The translations under genes and the position numbers were made by a program. The notes beneath the pieces are model-generated. The model saw only the letters and a list, made by a program, of their open reading frames with translations, did not search any database and was not told where the DNA came from. From Marinobacter daepoensis DSM 16072 (GTDB taxonomy: Bacteria; Pseudomonadota; Gammaproteobacteria; Pseudomonadales; Oleiphilaceae): DNA of 64,000 nucleotides. Positions 36,641 to 44,319 of the stretch are shown here, one piece after another (position 1 is the stretch's first letter; each line of letters starts with the position of its first letter). The stretch lies in assembly GCF_000421165.1 (NCBI RefSeq), contig NZ_ATWI01000012.1:296027-360026 (forward strand). Direction: 5' to 3'.

Positions 36641-36669
36641 TTGGCGGTCATACTGACAATTGCTATATT
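36641..36669 (+). promoter_or_regulatory. sigma-70 promoter for rpoH
   Basis: -35 TTGGCG (36641-36646), 17-base spacer and -10 TATATT (36664-36669) lie about 30 bases before the rpoH start, so the leader would be short. Other promoters further up in the 192-base gap are possible. Confidence 0.6.
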
Positions 36670-36698
36670 TGGAGACCGTCAGGTTCGGAGGTTAAAGC

Positions 36699-37559
36699 AT
36701 GGGTACGAGTTTACAGCTGGTTGACAGACTGGTTCCGGGTGCGAATCTCGAGTCGTATATTCAGGCGGCAAGCCGCATTCCGGTTCTTTCCGTTGATGAA
36801 GAACGGGAACTGGCTGAGCGGCTGCATTACCAAGGCGATGTGGAAGCCGCGCGTCAGCTGGTGCTATCGCACCTCCGGTTTGTTATCCACATTGCTCGCA
36901 GCTATTCCGGGTATGGTCTGGCTCAGGCTGACCTTATTCAGGAAGGCAACGTCGGCCTTATGAAAGCCGTCAAACGCTTTAATCCGGAGTACGGTGTGCG
37001 TCTGGTCTCTTTCGCTGTGCACTGGATTAAAGCCGAGATTCACGAATTTATTCTGCGTAACTGGCGGATTGTGAAGGTGGCTACAACCAAGGCGCAGCGT
37101 AAGCTGTTCTTCAATCTGCGAAGCCAGAAGAAAAAACTCGCCTGGCTGAACCACGATGAACTGAAGGCCGTGGCCAGCGACCTGGGTGTTGAGCCACACG
37201 TGGTCCGGGAGATGGAAGGGCGCCTGGCCTCTCAGGATACCGCCTTTGATGGCCCGATGGACGACGATGACGACAACGCTTATCAGGCTCCGGCTTACTA
37301 CCTGGAAGATCGTCGGAGTGACCCCGCAGTGCAGTTGGAGAACGCAGACTGGACTGAAGACTCCAATGGCCGTCTGATGCAGGCATTGGAACAATTGGAT
37401 GAGCGCAGCCAGGATATTCTGCGTGAGCGTTGGTTGACGGAAAGCAAGTCGACGCTGCATGAGCTGGCCGATAAGTACGGCGTATCTGCTGAGCGGATCC
37501 GCCAGCTTGAGAAAAACGCCATGAAAAAGATCCGGGCACAGATGGCAGAGGCCGCCTGA
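36699..37559 (+). CDS. rpoH: RpoH, heat-shock sigma factor (sigma-32)
   Basis: This 286-residue sigma factor directs RNA polymerase to heat-shock promoters. Region 2 is visible as [20 protein letters not shown] and [20 protein letters not shown]. The RpoH box QRKLFFNLR is at 133-141, and region 4 ends in [20 protein letters not shown]. The start follows CGGAGG. The short leader gives little room for the E. coli-type RNA thermometer, but pairing with the coding region was not tested. A strong terminator follows. Confidence 0.97.
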   Translation: MGTSLQLVDRLVPGANLESYIQAASRIPVLSVDEERELAERLHYQGDVEAARQLVLSHLRFVIHIARSYSGYGLAQADLIQEGNVGLMKAVKRFNPEYGVRLVSFAVHWIKAEIHEFILRNWRIVKVATTKAQRKLFFNLRSQKKKLAWLNHDELKAVASDLGVEPHVVREMEGRLASQDTAFDGPMDDDDDNAYQAPAYYLEDRRSDPAVQLENADWTEDSNGRLMQALEQLDERSQDILRERWLTESKSTLHELADKYGVSAERIRQLEKNAMKKIRAQMAEAA

Positions 37560-37582
37560 GGTTTTCCCAACAGCCTGGAAAC

Positions 37583-37622
37583 AAAAACGCCACCACCGTT
37601 CGCGGTTGGTGGCGTTTTTGTT
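37583..37622 (+). terminator. intrinsic terminator after rpoH
   Basis: AAAAACGCCACCA and TGGTGGCGTTTTT form a strong stem with a T-run, 25 bases after the rpoH stop. The A-rich left arm could also stop leftward transcripts. Confidence 0.88.
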
Positions 37623-37717
37623 TGTATAATCTCCCAAATCATTTAATTCACGTGGCTGGGAAGAAGGGAAAGGCTACCCCAATCCCTTCACCGGGCTTCT
37701 GAGTGGGATTCCCCAAA

Positions 37718-38644
37718 ATGTCTGCACATTCTCCTCGTATTGCTTTTCTCGGCATCGGCCTGATGGGCGCACCGATGACCCGTAACCTTCTGGACGCCGG
37801 CTTTTCCATGACTCTCTGGAACCGTACCGCCAGCAAATGCGAGCCTTTTGCCAGCGAAGCGATGATCGCCAGGACGCCAGCCGAGGCGGTGGCGGAGGCT
37901 GATATTGTGATCACCATGCTGGAAAACGGCCAGGTGGTGGACGATGTGCTGGTAATTCAGGGGGCTCTGGCCGCAGTGAAGGCGGGGGCATTGGTGATAG
38001 ATATGAGTTCCGTGCAGCCTTCGGTGGCTCGGCGCCATGGGGGGCTGGCTGAAGAGCGTGGCGTGGGTTATGTGGATGCGCCAGTTTCCGGGGGCACAGT
38101 TGGGGCTGCTGAAGCCCGGTTGAGTATCATGGCGGGTGGCTCGGAGGCGGATATCGAGCGGGCTGTGCCGGTGTTCAGCGCTTTGGGCAAATGCACGCGT
38201 ATTGGGCCTGTAGGAGCCGGACAGCTCGCTAAACTGGCCAATCAGGCGATTGTGGGGATCACCATTGGGGCGGTGTCTGAAGCGTTGCTGCTGGCGGCGA
38301 AAGGCGGGGCCGATCCGGCAGCGGTCCGGGAGGCGCTGATGGGTGGCTTTGCTGGCAGCCGGATTCTGGAGTTGCATGGCCAGCGTATGATTGAGCGGGA
38401 TTTCGCGCCGGGCGCTCCGGCCCGGATTCAGCTCAAGGATCTTCGCATGATTCTGGATGAAGCCCGCTCGGAAGGGTTAACGCTGCCTTTGGCCCAGCAG
38501 GTTCATAATGAGTATCTGGCCCTGGTGGCTAATGGCCATAGCGACGTGGATCACAGCGGGTTGTTGCTGGAACTTGAGCACCTGAACAGTACGTTGATGG
38601 GGTCCCTGGGTCGGGGGCCAAAACAGGAAAAAGCGGGGAGTTAG
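37718..38644 (+). CDS. NAD(P)-dependent beta-hydroxyacid dehydrogenase, probably tartronate semialdehyde reductase
   Basis: This 308-residue enzyme of the 3-hydroxyisobutyrate dehydrogenase family has a Rossmann motif IAFLGIGLMGAPMTRNLL, a substrate loop VDAPVSGGTVGAAEARL and a catalytic Lys in GAGQLAKLANQ. Next to a hydroxypyruvate isomerase gene, the likely role is reducing tartronate semialdehyde to glycerate in glyoxylate or glycolate use (GarR/GlxR), but 3-hydroxyisobutyrate cannot be excluded. The ATG at 37718 was chosen over a GTG at 37703. Five bases separate it from the next gene. Confidence 0.85.
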   Translation: MSAHSPRIAFLGIGLMGAPMTRNLLDAGFSMTLWNRTASKCEPFASEAMIARTPAEAVAEADIVITMLENGQVVDDVLVIQGALAAVKAGALVIDMSSVQPSVARRHGGLAEERGVGYVDAPVSGGTVGAAEARLSIMAGGSEADIERAVPVFSALGKCTRIGPVGAGQLAKLANQAIVGITIGAVSEALLLAAKGGADPAAVREALMGGFAGSRILELHGQRMIERDFAPGAPARIQLKDLRMILDEARSEGLTLPLAQQVHNEYLALVANGHSDVDHSGLLLELEHLNSTLMGSLGRGPKQEKAGS

Positions 38645-38649
38645 CTGCC

Positions 38650-39452
38650 ATGCCGCGTTTTGCTGCCAACCTGAGCATGTTGTTTACGGACGTGCCGTTT
38701 CTGGAGCGCTTTTCCAGAGCTAGAAATGCAGGATTTACTGCCGTTGAGTACCTGTTCCCCTACGAATGGCCGGCTGAGGAGCTGGCCGTGCAGTTGCGGG
38801 CTAACGGTCTGGAGCAGGTTCTGTTCAACTTGCCTCCGGGTGACTGGGATGTTGGTGAGCGGGGCATTGCCTGCCTGCCGGAAAGGGTGGAGGAATTTCG
38901 GGCCGGGGTTGAGCAGGGGATTCGTTATGCCCGAGCCCTTGGCTGTCGCCAGGTGAATTGTCTGGCTGTCGCCAGGTGAATTGTCTGGCTGGTTTGAAAC
39001 CGGCGACGCTCCGCGAGGAGGATGCCTGGGAAACGCTGGTGGAAAACGTTCGGTACGCGGCAGAGCAGTTGGCCCGGGAGGGTCTGACCCTGTGCCTGGA
39101 AGCGATTAACTCGCGCGTGGATATGCCGGGCTTTGTGCTGGACACCAGCGGCAAGGTGATGAGCTTGATCGAGTCGGTGGATGCCGATAACGTCCGTCTG
39201 CAATACGATGTGTACCATATGCAGATCATGGAAGGGGATCTTATTCGGAGCCTGGAGTGTCTGATGCCCTGGATTGGCCACATCCAGTTTGCTGATAATC
39301 CGGGACGACAGGAGCCGGGCACTGGGGAAATTAACTTTTTGAATGTTTTCTCCGCCATCGATGCCTTGGGCTATGCTGGCTGGGTGAGCGCAGAATACCG
39401 GCCCTCCGGCCTGACAGAGCAAACTCTGGCGTGGTTTCAGGAGCAGAGATGA
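38650..39452 (+). pseudogene. hyi: hydroxypyruvate isomerase, frameshifted by a 23-base tandem duplication
   Basis: The first frame (38650-38979) gives MPRFAANLSMLFTDVPFLER through GCRQVNCLAVAR and then a stop. The second frame picks up with GLKPATLREEDAWETL and runs to 39452. Removing one copy of the 23-base repeat at 38941-38986 joins them into one protein of about 259 residues, the normal Hyi length. The second part holds the active-site Glu residues of this TIM-barrel family (CLEAINSR, TGEINFLN). As read, the protein stops at residue 109 and should be inactive. Apart from the duplication the gene shows no decay, so the change is recent, reversible, or a sequencing or assembly error. Confidence 0.88.
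38941..38986 (+). repeat. perfect 23-base tandem duplication inside hyi
   Basis: GGCTGTCGCCAGGTGAATTG plus TCT occurs twice in direct tandem (38941-38963 and 38964-38986) with no mismatch. Twenty-three is not a multiple of three, so the second copy shifts the reading frame and brings in TGA at 38977. Confidence 0.97.
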
Positions 39453-39555
39453 CCGTCGCCATAGGCGACACCCTCTTACAAGATCGTAACTGGCCGGTAC
39501 CGGGTGTTCTTCGTACCCTAGTTGTTAATGTTTTCCGCTATCAGGAGGAGCACCG

Positions 39556-40236
39556 GTGAAAGCGCTGGTAATCGAAGACGATCGGGATGTAGCAAATTAT
39601 CTGCTTAAGGGACTGAAGGAATCCGACTTCGTGGTGGATCATGCGGCCGACGGCAAGGAAGGCATGATGATGGCTGCCAGTGAAGAATACGACATCATGA
39701 TTGTCGACCGGATGCTGCCGGGTATGGATGGACTCTCTATCATCAAGACCGTGAGGGCCACGGGTAATCAGACGCCGGTGCTGATCCTCAGCGCCTTGGG
39801 TGATGTGGATGACCGGGTCGAAGGGCTTCGGGGCGGTGGCGACGATTATCTGACCAAGCCGTTCTCATTCACCGAACTGCTGGCCCGGATTGAGTCCCTG
39901 ATCCGACGTAACCGTCAGGCGGCAGAAACAGAAACGGTCCTGAAAGTGGCGGATCTGGAAATGGATCTGCTGGCCCGCACCGTTAAACGTGCTGGCCAGA
40001 GTATCGACGTTCAGCCCAGGGAATTCCGGTTGCTGGAGTACCTGATGCGCAATGCCGGGCAGGTGGTGACCCGCACCATGCTGCTGGAAAAAGTGTGGGA
40101 CTACCACTTTGACCCCCAGACAAACGTGATCGACGTGCACATCAGTCGTCTGCGTGCCAAGATCGACAAGGAATTCGATACACCCCTGCTGCAGACAGTG
40201 CGGGGGGCGGGATACATGTTACGTGAAACTGCTTAG
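39556..40236 (+). CDS. OmpR-family response regulator
   Basis: This 226-residue regulator has a receiver with Asp8-Asp9, phospho-acceptor Asp51 (IMIVDRMLPG) and Lys in YLTKPF, then an OmpR/PhoB winged helix (SIDVQPREFRLLEYLMRNAG, VWDYHFDPQTNVIDVHISRL). It starts with GTG after AGGAGG. It overlaps the histidine kinase gene by 14 bases, so the two form a pair. The targets are unknown. It resembles the CopR/QseB group by eye. Confidence 0.93.
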   Translation: MKALVIEDDRDVANYLLKGLKESDFVVDHAADGKEGMMMAASEEYDIMIVDRMLPGMDGLSIIKTVRATGNQTPVLILSALGDVDDRVEGLRGGGDDYLTKPFSFTELLARIESLIRRNRQAAETETVLKVADLEMDLLARTVKRAGQSIDVQPREFRLLEYLMRNAGQVVTRTMLLEKVWDYHFDPQTNVIDVHISRLRAKIDKEFDTPLLQTVRGAGYMLRETA

Positions 40237-41701
40237 TCAGCTCAGAACATCGTCTTTCCAGCTTGCCCTGCTGTATATGGTGGTGTTTGCCACCTCGGTG
40301 TTTCTGCTGTTGGCATTTATCTACTGGCGTACAGCCGGCTTCATGACCGCCCAGACCGACGAGACCATTGAGGCGGAAATTGCCGGGCTGGCGGAGCAAT
40401 ACCGCAGCCGTGGCGTCAATGGTTTGATTACCATCATTCGGGAACGGGTGGCTAGGGATCCGAATGCCAAGTCGATCTATCTGCTGACCACGGATGATTT
40501 TCTGAAACTGGCCGGGAACGTCGAAACCTGGCCGGAGGGTACCCGTTCGTCGGATGGTGGCTGGATAAATTTCACTCTGAATCCCGCAGTGGGCTGGCAG
40601 GGGCCGGAACGTCTGGCCCGTGCCCGGATCTTTGAAGTGCAGGGAGGGCTGCGCCTGCTGGTGGGGCGTGATGTGGACGATCTCACCAACCTCAAACGGG
40701 TGATTGAGACCGCGATAAACTGGGGTATGGGTATTACCCTGGCTCTGGCCCTGCTGGGCGGCTTTCTGATGAGCCGAAGCACCACCCGCCGTATTGAGGT
40801 GATCAACAACACCTCCCGCCGCATCATGAATGGCCACCTCTCGTTACGAATTCCTACGCGAGGCACGGAAGACGATTTTGATCAGTTGGCGGATAACCTG
40901 AATCAGATGCTGGACCGGATTGTTTATCTGATGGAAGGGATCCGGCACGTTTCCGACAGCATCGCCCACGACCTCAGAACCCCGTTGACCCGGCTGAGAA
41001 ACCAGCTCGAAAATACACTGATCACGGTTGATAACGATGAGGCCCGGGACCATGTCGGGCAGGCAGTGGCGGAAGCGGATCAACTGCTGGCCACATTCAA
41101 CGCGCTGTTGAGGATCGCGCGCCTTGAAACCCGGGGGAATTCCGCAGATATGAAGGTGTTGTCGCTGGACGAGTTGGTCAGCGATGCCTGTGAATTGTAT
41201 GAGGCGCTGTCTGAAGATAAGGAGCAGTCCTTCTCGCAGGCTCTGGAACCCGGCGTGCAGATTGAGGGGGATCGCGATCTGTTGTTCCAGATGATCAGTA
41301 ACCTGATCGACAACGCGATCAAGTACACCCCTGAGCAGGGGGCTATCAATGTGGTGGTTCGCCGGGAAGGAACCGACGCGCTGTTTGAAGTGCAGGATTC
41401 CGGTATCGGGATCCCCGACGACGAGAAAGATCAGGTGTTCCAGAGATTCTACCGGGTTGGTAAGAGTCGATCCCTGCCGGGCAATGGGTTGGGCCTCAGT
41501 CTTGTGAACGCCGTGGCCGAAATACACCAGGGGCAGATACTGCTGAGTGATACGCATGAAGGCGAAGAGTTGCCGGGGCTGACCTTGACGGTCCGGATGC
41601 CAGCGTACACTGGCATCAAGAAACGGATCAAGGCCGCTCAGCCCGACGGGGGGCATTCTGCAGAAGACGGTCGGCCTGCTGCAGAAACTGGCTCTGCCTG
41701 A
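40223..41701 (+). CDS. sensor histidine kinase
   Basis: This membrane kinase of about 492 residues has helices at about 13-36 and 170-190, with a periplasmic sensor of roughly 130 residues between them. A HAMP linker follows, then a dimerisation and phosphotransfer domain with His249 (SIAHDLRTPLTRLRNQLE), the N-box MISNLIDNAIKYTP, and G-boxes DSGIGIPDDEKDQVF and GNGLGLSLV. It starts with GTG inside the regulator gene. The signal it senses is unknown. Its stop lies two bases from the stop of the convergent small gene. Confidence 0.92.
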   Translation: MKLLSQLRTSSFQLALLYMVVFATSVFLLLAFIYWRTAGFMTAQTDETIEAEIAGLAEQYRSRGVNGLITIIRERVARDPNAKSIYLLTTDDFLKLAGNVETWPEGTRSSDGGWINFTLNPAVGWQGPERLARARIFEVQGGLRLLVGRDVDDLTNLKRVIETAINWGMGITLALALLGGFLMSRSTTRRIEVINNTSRRIMNGHLSLRIPTRGTEDDFDQLADNLNQMLDRIVYLMEGIRHVSDSIAHDLRTPLTRLRNQLENTLITVDNDEARDHVGQAVAEADQLLATFNALLRIARLETRGNSADMKVLSLDELVSDACELYEALSEDKEQSFSQALEPGVQIEGDRDLLFQMISNLIDNAIKYTPEQGAINVVVRREGTDALFEVQDSGIGIPDDEKDQVFQRFYRVGKSRSLPGNGLGLSLVNAVAEIHQGQILLSDTHEGEELPGLTLTVRMPAYTGIKKRIKAAQPDGGHSAEDGRPAAETGSA

Positions 41702-41703
41702 GT

Positions 41704-41985
41704 TTACTGGCTGGTGCGTAGCCGGTTGAGCCGGTTGCGAACCGGGCCAAGCAGGGCGCCCGCTCTGGATTCAATCAGCTGGCTGAACTGATCAAGCTGG
41801 ACACGCCGGCGATCTGCCTTTGCCTGGAGGCTGTCCCACTCTCCTTCAAGACGTTTCTGCTCGGTCATCAGGAAAGCAGCCAGATTGTGCCGGTTAAGAC
41901 GGTTGGTAATACCCATCTGGTCCAACTGAAATCCGAGACTGTCTACACTCTCCAATGCCAGATTCATCAGTTTCTTGGTGTTCAT
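41704..41985 (-). CDS. small helical protein of unknown function
   Basis: This 93-residue protein starts MNTKKLMNLALESVDSLGF and is mostly charged amphipathic helix (MTEQKRLEGEWDSLQAKADRR), ending in basic residues (GPVRNRLNRLRTSQ). It has no signal peptide or membrane segment. The start at 41985 follows GGAGACAC; an upstream in-frame ATG at 42027 has poorer context. I do not recognise the family; the helical repeat look is like phasin- or coiled-coil-type accessory proteins, but that is a guess. It converges on the histidine kinase gene with a two-base gap. Confidence 0.72.
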   Translation of the reverse strand: MNTKKLMNLALESVDSLGFQLDQMGITNRLNRHNLAAFLMTEQKRLEGEWDSLQAKADRRRVQLDQFSQLIESRAGALLGPVRNRLNRLRTSQ

Positions 41986-42145
41986 CCGAGTGTCTCCGTA
42001 AAAAGGGTCAGGCTTCATTGTTCGCAACGCTATCCTGCTCTACTAGAGTGTTCAACCTAAACAGTCCGTTGCCTCCCTTGCTAAAAGGTAATCGGGTGGC
42101 CACAGGCAGGTAATGGTCGGTATGCAGAATAGAGGGTGTAGATGC

Positions 42146-42174
42146 GGAAGCGGGCAGACAATCTGCTTGCTTCC
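42146..42174 (+). ncRNA. strong hairpin in a candidate structured RNA ahead of greB
   Basis: GGAAGCGGGCAGA and TCTGCTTGCTTCC pair over 13 positions (two G-U on the plus strand) with a 3-base loop. A factor-independent terminator follows at 42201-42226. No gene on the plus strand ends nearby, so the two elements may be the 3' part of a small RNA that begins between about 42000 and 42120, or a leader that controls greB. I could not fix the 5' end or a convincing promoter. Confidence 0.45.
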
Positions 42175-42200
42175 CCCTCCAGCACAGCGCTAGCCTTATA

Positions 42201-42226
42201 CCCCGTTGAACACGGGGTTTTTTTTT
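42201..42226 (+). terminator. intrinsic terminator with no plus-strand gene before it
   Basis: CCCCGT, a 5-base loop and ACGGGG are followed by nine T. It faces rightward, 38 bases before the greB start, while the gene to its left is on the other strand. It must end an unseen transcript or attenuate greB. Confidence 0.85.
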
Positions 42227-42263
42227 GCCTGTTCCGAATCCAAAGCCAGTAATCAGGATGCCG

Positions 42264-42779
42264 ATGACCAACCGTACTGTTACCGGTAGCAACCGGCCGC
42301 GTTATATCACACCCGAGGGCGAGCAGGCTCTGAGGGAGGAGCTTCACTATTTATGGAAAGAGAAGCGCCCAGAGGTAACACAGGCGGTGCGTGAGGCTGC
42401 GGCTCTCGGTGATCGTTCTGAGAATGCCGAGTATATCTACGGCAAGAAACAGTTGCGGGAGATTGACCGCCGCGTTCGCTTTCTCAGCAAGCGTCTTGAT
42501 GAGGTCTCGGTTGTCGACCGTCTGCCAGACGATCAGAGTCGAGTGTTCTTCGGTGCCTGGGTCCGAATCGAGGATGAGGACGGCGAGGAGCAGGAGTACC
42601 GAATCGTTGGGGCGGACGAATTTGATCTTGAAAAGGGGTATATCAGTGTTAACTCGCCGCTGGCCAGGGCGCTCATCGGTAAACATCTGGATGATGATGT
42701 ATCGGTGAAAACCCCGGAAGACTGGAAGCAGGTGGTGATCACCGGTATTCGTTATCAGAAGGCCCCGAACGACAAGTGA
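42264..42779 (+). CDS. greB: GreB transcript cleavage factor
   Basis: This protein of about 171 residues rescues backtracked RNA polymerase. The N-terminal coiled coil has YITPEGEQALREELHYLW and the acidic tip region ALGDRSENAEYIYGKKQL. The C-terminal FKBP-like domain has VFFGAWVRIEDEDGEEQEYR, then DLEKGYISVNSPLARALIGK. The YIYGKKQLREIDRR form marks GreB rather than GreA. The ATG at 42264 has AGG six bases upstream; an ATG two codons earlier is possible. Confidence 0.93.
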   Translation: MTNRTVTGSNRPRYITPEGEQALREELHYLWKEKRPEVTQAVREAAALGDRSENAEYIYGKKQLREIDRRVRFLSKRLDEVSVVDRLPDDQSRVFFGAWVRIEDEDGEEQEYRIVGADEFDLEKGYISVNSPLARALIGKHLDDDVSVKTPEDWKQVVITGIRYQKAPNDK

Positions 42780-42889
42780 GTAGTGTCACAAAACTGGCTT
42801 CTTCTTGGGTAAAGCGTCATGTTTGGCGATAGACTGATCAAAAATTGTCACCCGAAAGGGTAATGGACTATCAGGTCAGGGTACGTGCC

Positions 42890-43336
42890 ATGAATGTCAG
42901 TCAACAGACCGTCGGGCAACCAAACAGGGCGATATCGTTGCTGTTTATGCTGTCAATCGTAACATCGCCATCGGCGATTGCGCAGAGCGGTGAGGATGAG
43001 GCTTTTGAATACGAAGCCCGGTCGACCCTTGAAACCATACCGTTCCGTTCCATCGAAGAAGAGGCTTTGGCCAATACGGTCATCGAGGGGGGATTGGCTG
43101 CCCCGGCGGCTGGTGTGCCTGTTCAGCAGGCCACGGATGACGATTTTTATCTGGATCCGCTTGCGCTTCAGCCAAGAGACAGCCGCACAGACCTGGGGCG
43201 CTCGGAGATTCCTGTCGACATTCGCTTCAGCAATCCCAAGGTGATCCCGGGCCAGACCCACGGTAACAATTACGTGATCCGGCCTCCGGAGAATCGCACC
43301 TACGACACCCTGAACACTAATCTTACCGGCCGCTGA
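42890..43336 (+). CDS. secreted protein of unknown function
   Basis: This protein of about 148 residues has a signal peptide (AISLLFMLSIVTSPSAIAQS, probable cut after AIA) and a mature part that is acidic and low in structure (SGEDEAFEYEARSTLETIPF), ending in NYVIRPPENRTYDTLNTNL. No Cys in the mature part. I do not recognise it. The start at 42890 follows AGGG at a good distance; a start at 42863 is also in frame. It converges on the next gene with a 12-base gap. Confidence 0.65.
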   Translation: MNVSQQTVGQPNRAISLLFMLSIVTSPSAIAQSGEDEAFEYEARSTLETIPFRSIEEEALANTVIEGGLAAPAAGVPVQQATDDDFYLDPLALQPRDSRTDLGRSEIPVDIRFSNPKVIPGQTHGNNYVIRPPENRTYDTLNTNLTGR

Positions 43337-43348
43337 TGCTGTGCTCTG

Positions 43349-43660
43349 TCAGGCAGCGGCAGGGTCCGCCGCTGCCGGTTTGCCAAGCACGTCTTCGTAA
43401 AAAAAGGAGAGTGCCTGCGTGGCCTGGTTCAGTCGGGCCCGGGACACGCTGATTTTCTCACTCAGGTAAGTCAGAAACGCTTTCTGATCTTCCTCGGCCA
43501 GGTTGTCCGGGTCTTTCATATCGTGGAACAGAACAAAACGGCTGATCCAGTGGAGGTAGGTTTGCTCGGCCCGCTGATTCAGTTGACGTTTTCGGATGGC
43601 GGCCTGTACCTGGCCAATCATGCCTGGGCGTGACTGCTCCAGAGCCTCGGTAATATCCAT
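43349..43660 (-). CDS. stand-alone SAM-like N-terminal domain of a tyrosine recombinase
   Basis: This 103-residue protein reads AIRKRQLNQRAEQTYLHWIS, FVLFHDMKDPDNLAEEDQKA, then FLTYLSEKISVSRARLNQAT. This is the DNA-binding core domain found at the N-terminus of integron-type and XerC/D-like integrases. No catalytic domain (Arg, His-x-x-Arg, Tyr) follows in any frame before the end at 43349. It may be a remnant or a free DNA-binding protein. It ends in an Ala-rich tail encoded by a hairpin. Codon use does not look foreign by eye. Confidence 0.75.
   Translation of the reverse strand: MDITEALEQSRPGMIGQVQAAIRKRQLNQRAEQTYLHWISRFVLFHDMKDPDNLAEEDQKAFLTYLSEKISVSRARLNQATQALSFFYEDVLGKPAAADPAAA
43352..43376. 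repeat. hairpin at the 3' end of the recombinase-domain gene
   Basis: GGCAGCGGC and GCCGCTGCC pair as a 9-base stem with loop AGGGTCC. It lies inside the last codons of the recombinase-domain gene and next to the stop of the secreted-protein gene, and could terminate either one, although no T-run follows. Confidence 0.55.
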
Positions 43661-43751
43661 TCGGTGTACTCGCTTGAGAACTTGTTCTTGTTATGGTGCG
43701 CGCATGATATGACAAACGTTTGAACGGCGCAAAGAGCGGTAGGGACGCGAT

Positions 43752-43779
43752 CCCCGCTGCCAGGGTGCCGGCAGCGGGG
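43752..43779. repeat. hairpin downstream of the acyl-CoA-binding protein gene
   Basis: CCCCGCTGCC and GGCAGCGGGG form a perfect 10-base stem with loop AGGGTGCC. It shares its stem core and the AGGGT loop with the hairpin at 43352-43376. It lies 8 bases after the end of the acyl-CoA-binding gene; there is no T-run. Confidence 0.6.
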
Positions 43780-43786
43780 CGGGGTA

Positions 43787-44047
43787 TTACTTCAGGGATT
43801 CAAGTTTGTCGATGTACTGTTGCATGGCCTCATCGCTGGACAGGCCTTTGAGTTTGTCCCAGGCGTCGAATTTGGCGCGGCCGACGAAGTCCATCATACC
43901 GGGGCGCTTGCCGTTGACATCACCTTCCGTGGCTTGCTTGTAGAGGGCGTAGAATTCCAGCTTCAGTTCGTTGGAGGGTTTGAAATCCCCCTCGGCGGTC
44001 TGAATATAGCTTACCGCGTCTTCAAATCTGTTCTTCAGGTCACTCAT
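43787..44047 (-). CDS. acyl-CoA-binding protein
   Basis: This 86-residue protein is a complete four-helix [24 protein letters not shown], then [41 protein letters not shown] and the final [13 protein letters not shown] (in four separate pieces). The key residues for acyl-CoA binding are present (Tyr in FYALYKQA, Lys in YKQAT, the WDKLKG stretch). It binds long-chain acyl-CoA in the cytosol. ACBP is common in eukaryotes and patchy in bacteria, including marine gammaproteobacteria. It is divergent from the T6SS operon. Confidence 0.94.
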   Translation of the reverse strand: MSDLKNRFEDAVSYIQTAEGDFKPSNELKLEFYALYKQATEGDVNGKRPGMMDFVGRAKFDAWDKLKGLSSDEAMQQYIDKLESLK

Positions 44048-44221
44048 GTTGTGTCTCCATAGTGTTTGTGGTGCTTTCCTTCATAGGGTTGCGGCAGTAT
44101 ATAACCGGCCCAGACGCCCGTCATTGACCGAAACTGCGGTGAGGCGGGTGGGGGTGGCAAGCTGGCAAAAGTTTGCCCGAGTACACACTTTGGGCTAATG
44201 CTGGCCATTTTTTGCTTGAGA

Positions 44222-44239
44222 ACACAGGGTGACCTGTGT
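44222..44239. promoter_or_regulatory. palindrome upstream of the T6SS operon, candidate operator
   Basis: ACACAGG, a 4-base spacer and CCTGTGT form a perfect inverted repeat 81 bases before tssB, in the 272-base gap between the divergent ACBP gene and tssB. Length and symmetry suit a dimeric regulator. The regulator is not known. Confidence 0.45.
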
Positions 44240-44319
44240 AGAGTTTGACCCGTTGTCTGCCAGGAGGGCAGGCACCAAGGATCGATATAACTGCAAATGA
44301 CTTGCACAGGGAGCACGCC

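Noticed and set aside
38958..39452. A separate gene starting inside the hyi duplication
   Set aside because: Its protein is the second half of hydroxypyruvate isomerase; removing one 23-base copy joins both halves, so it is not an independent gene.
42020..42226. tRNA, 6S RNA or RsmZ-type RNA ahead of greB
   Set aside because: No cloverleaf or CCA end, no 6S-like closing stems, and only one GGA in a stem, so none of these families fits.
44170..44216. Two sigma-54-like sites upstream of tssB (TGGC then TTGC near 44173 and 44201)
   Set aside because: In both, GG and GC are nine bases apart instead of the required ten, so a functional sigma-54 promoter is unlikely without further evidence.
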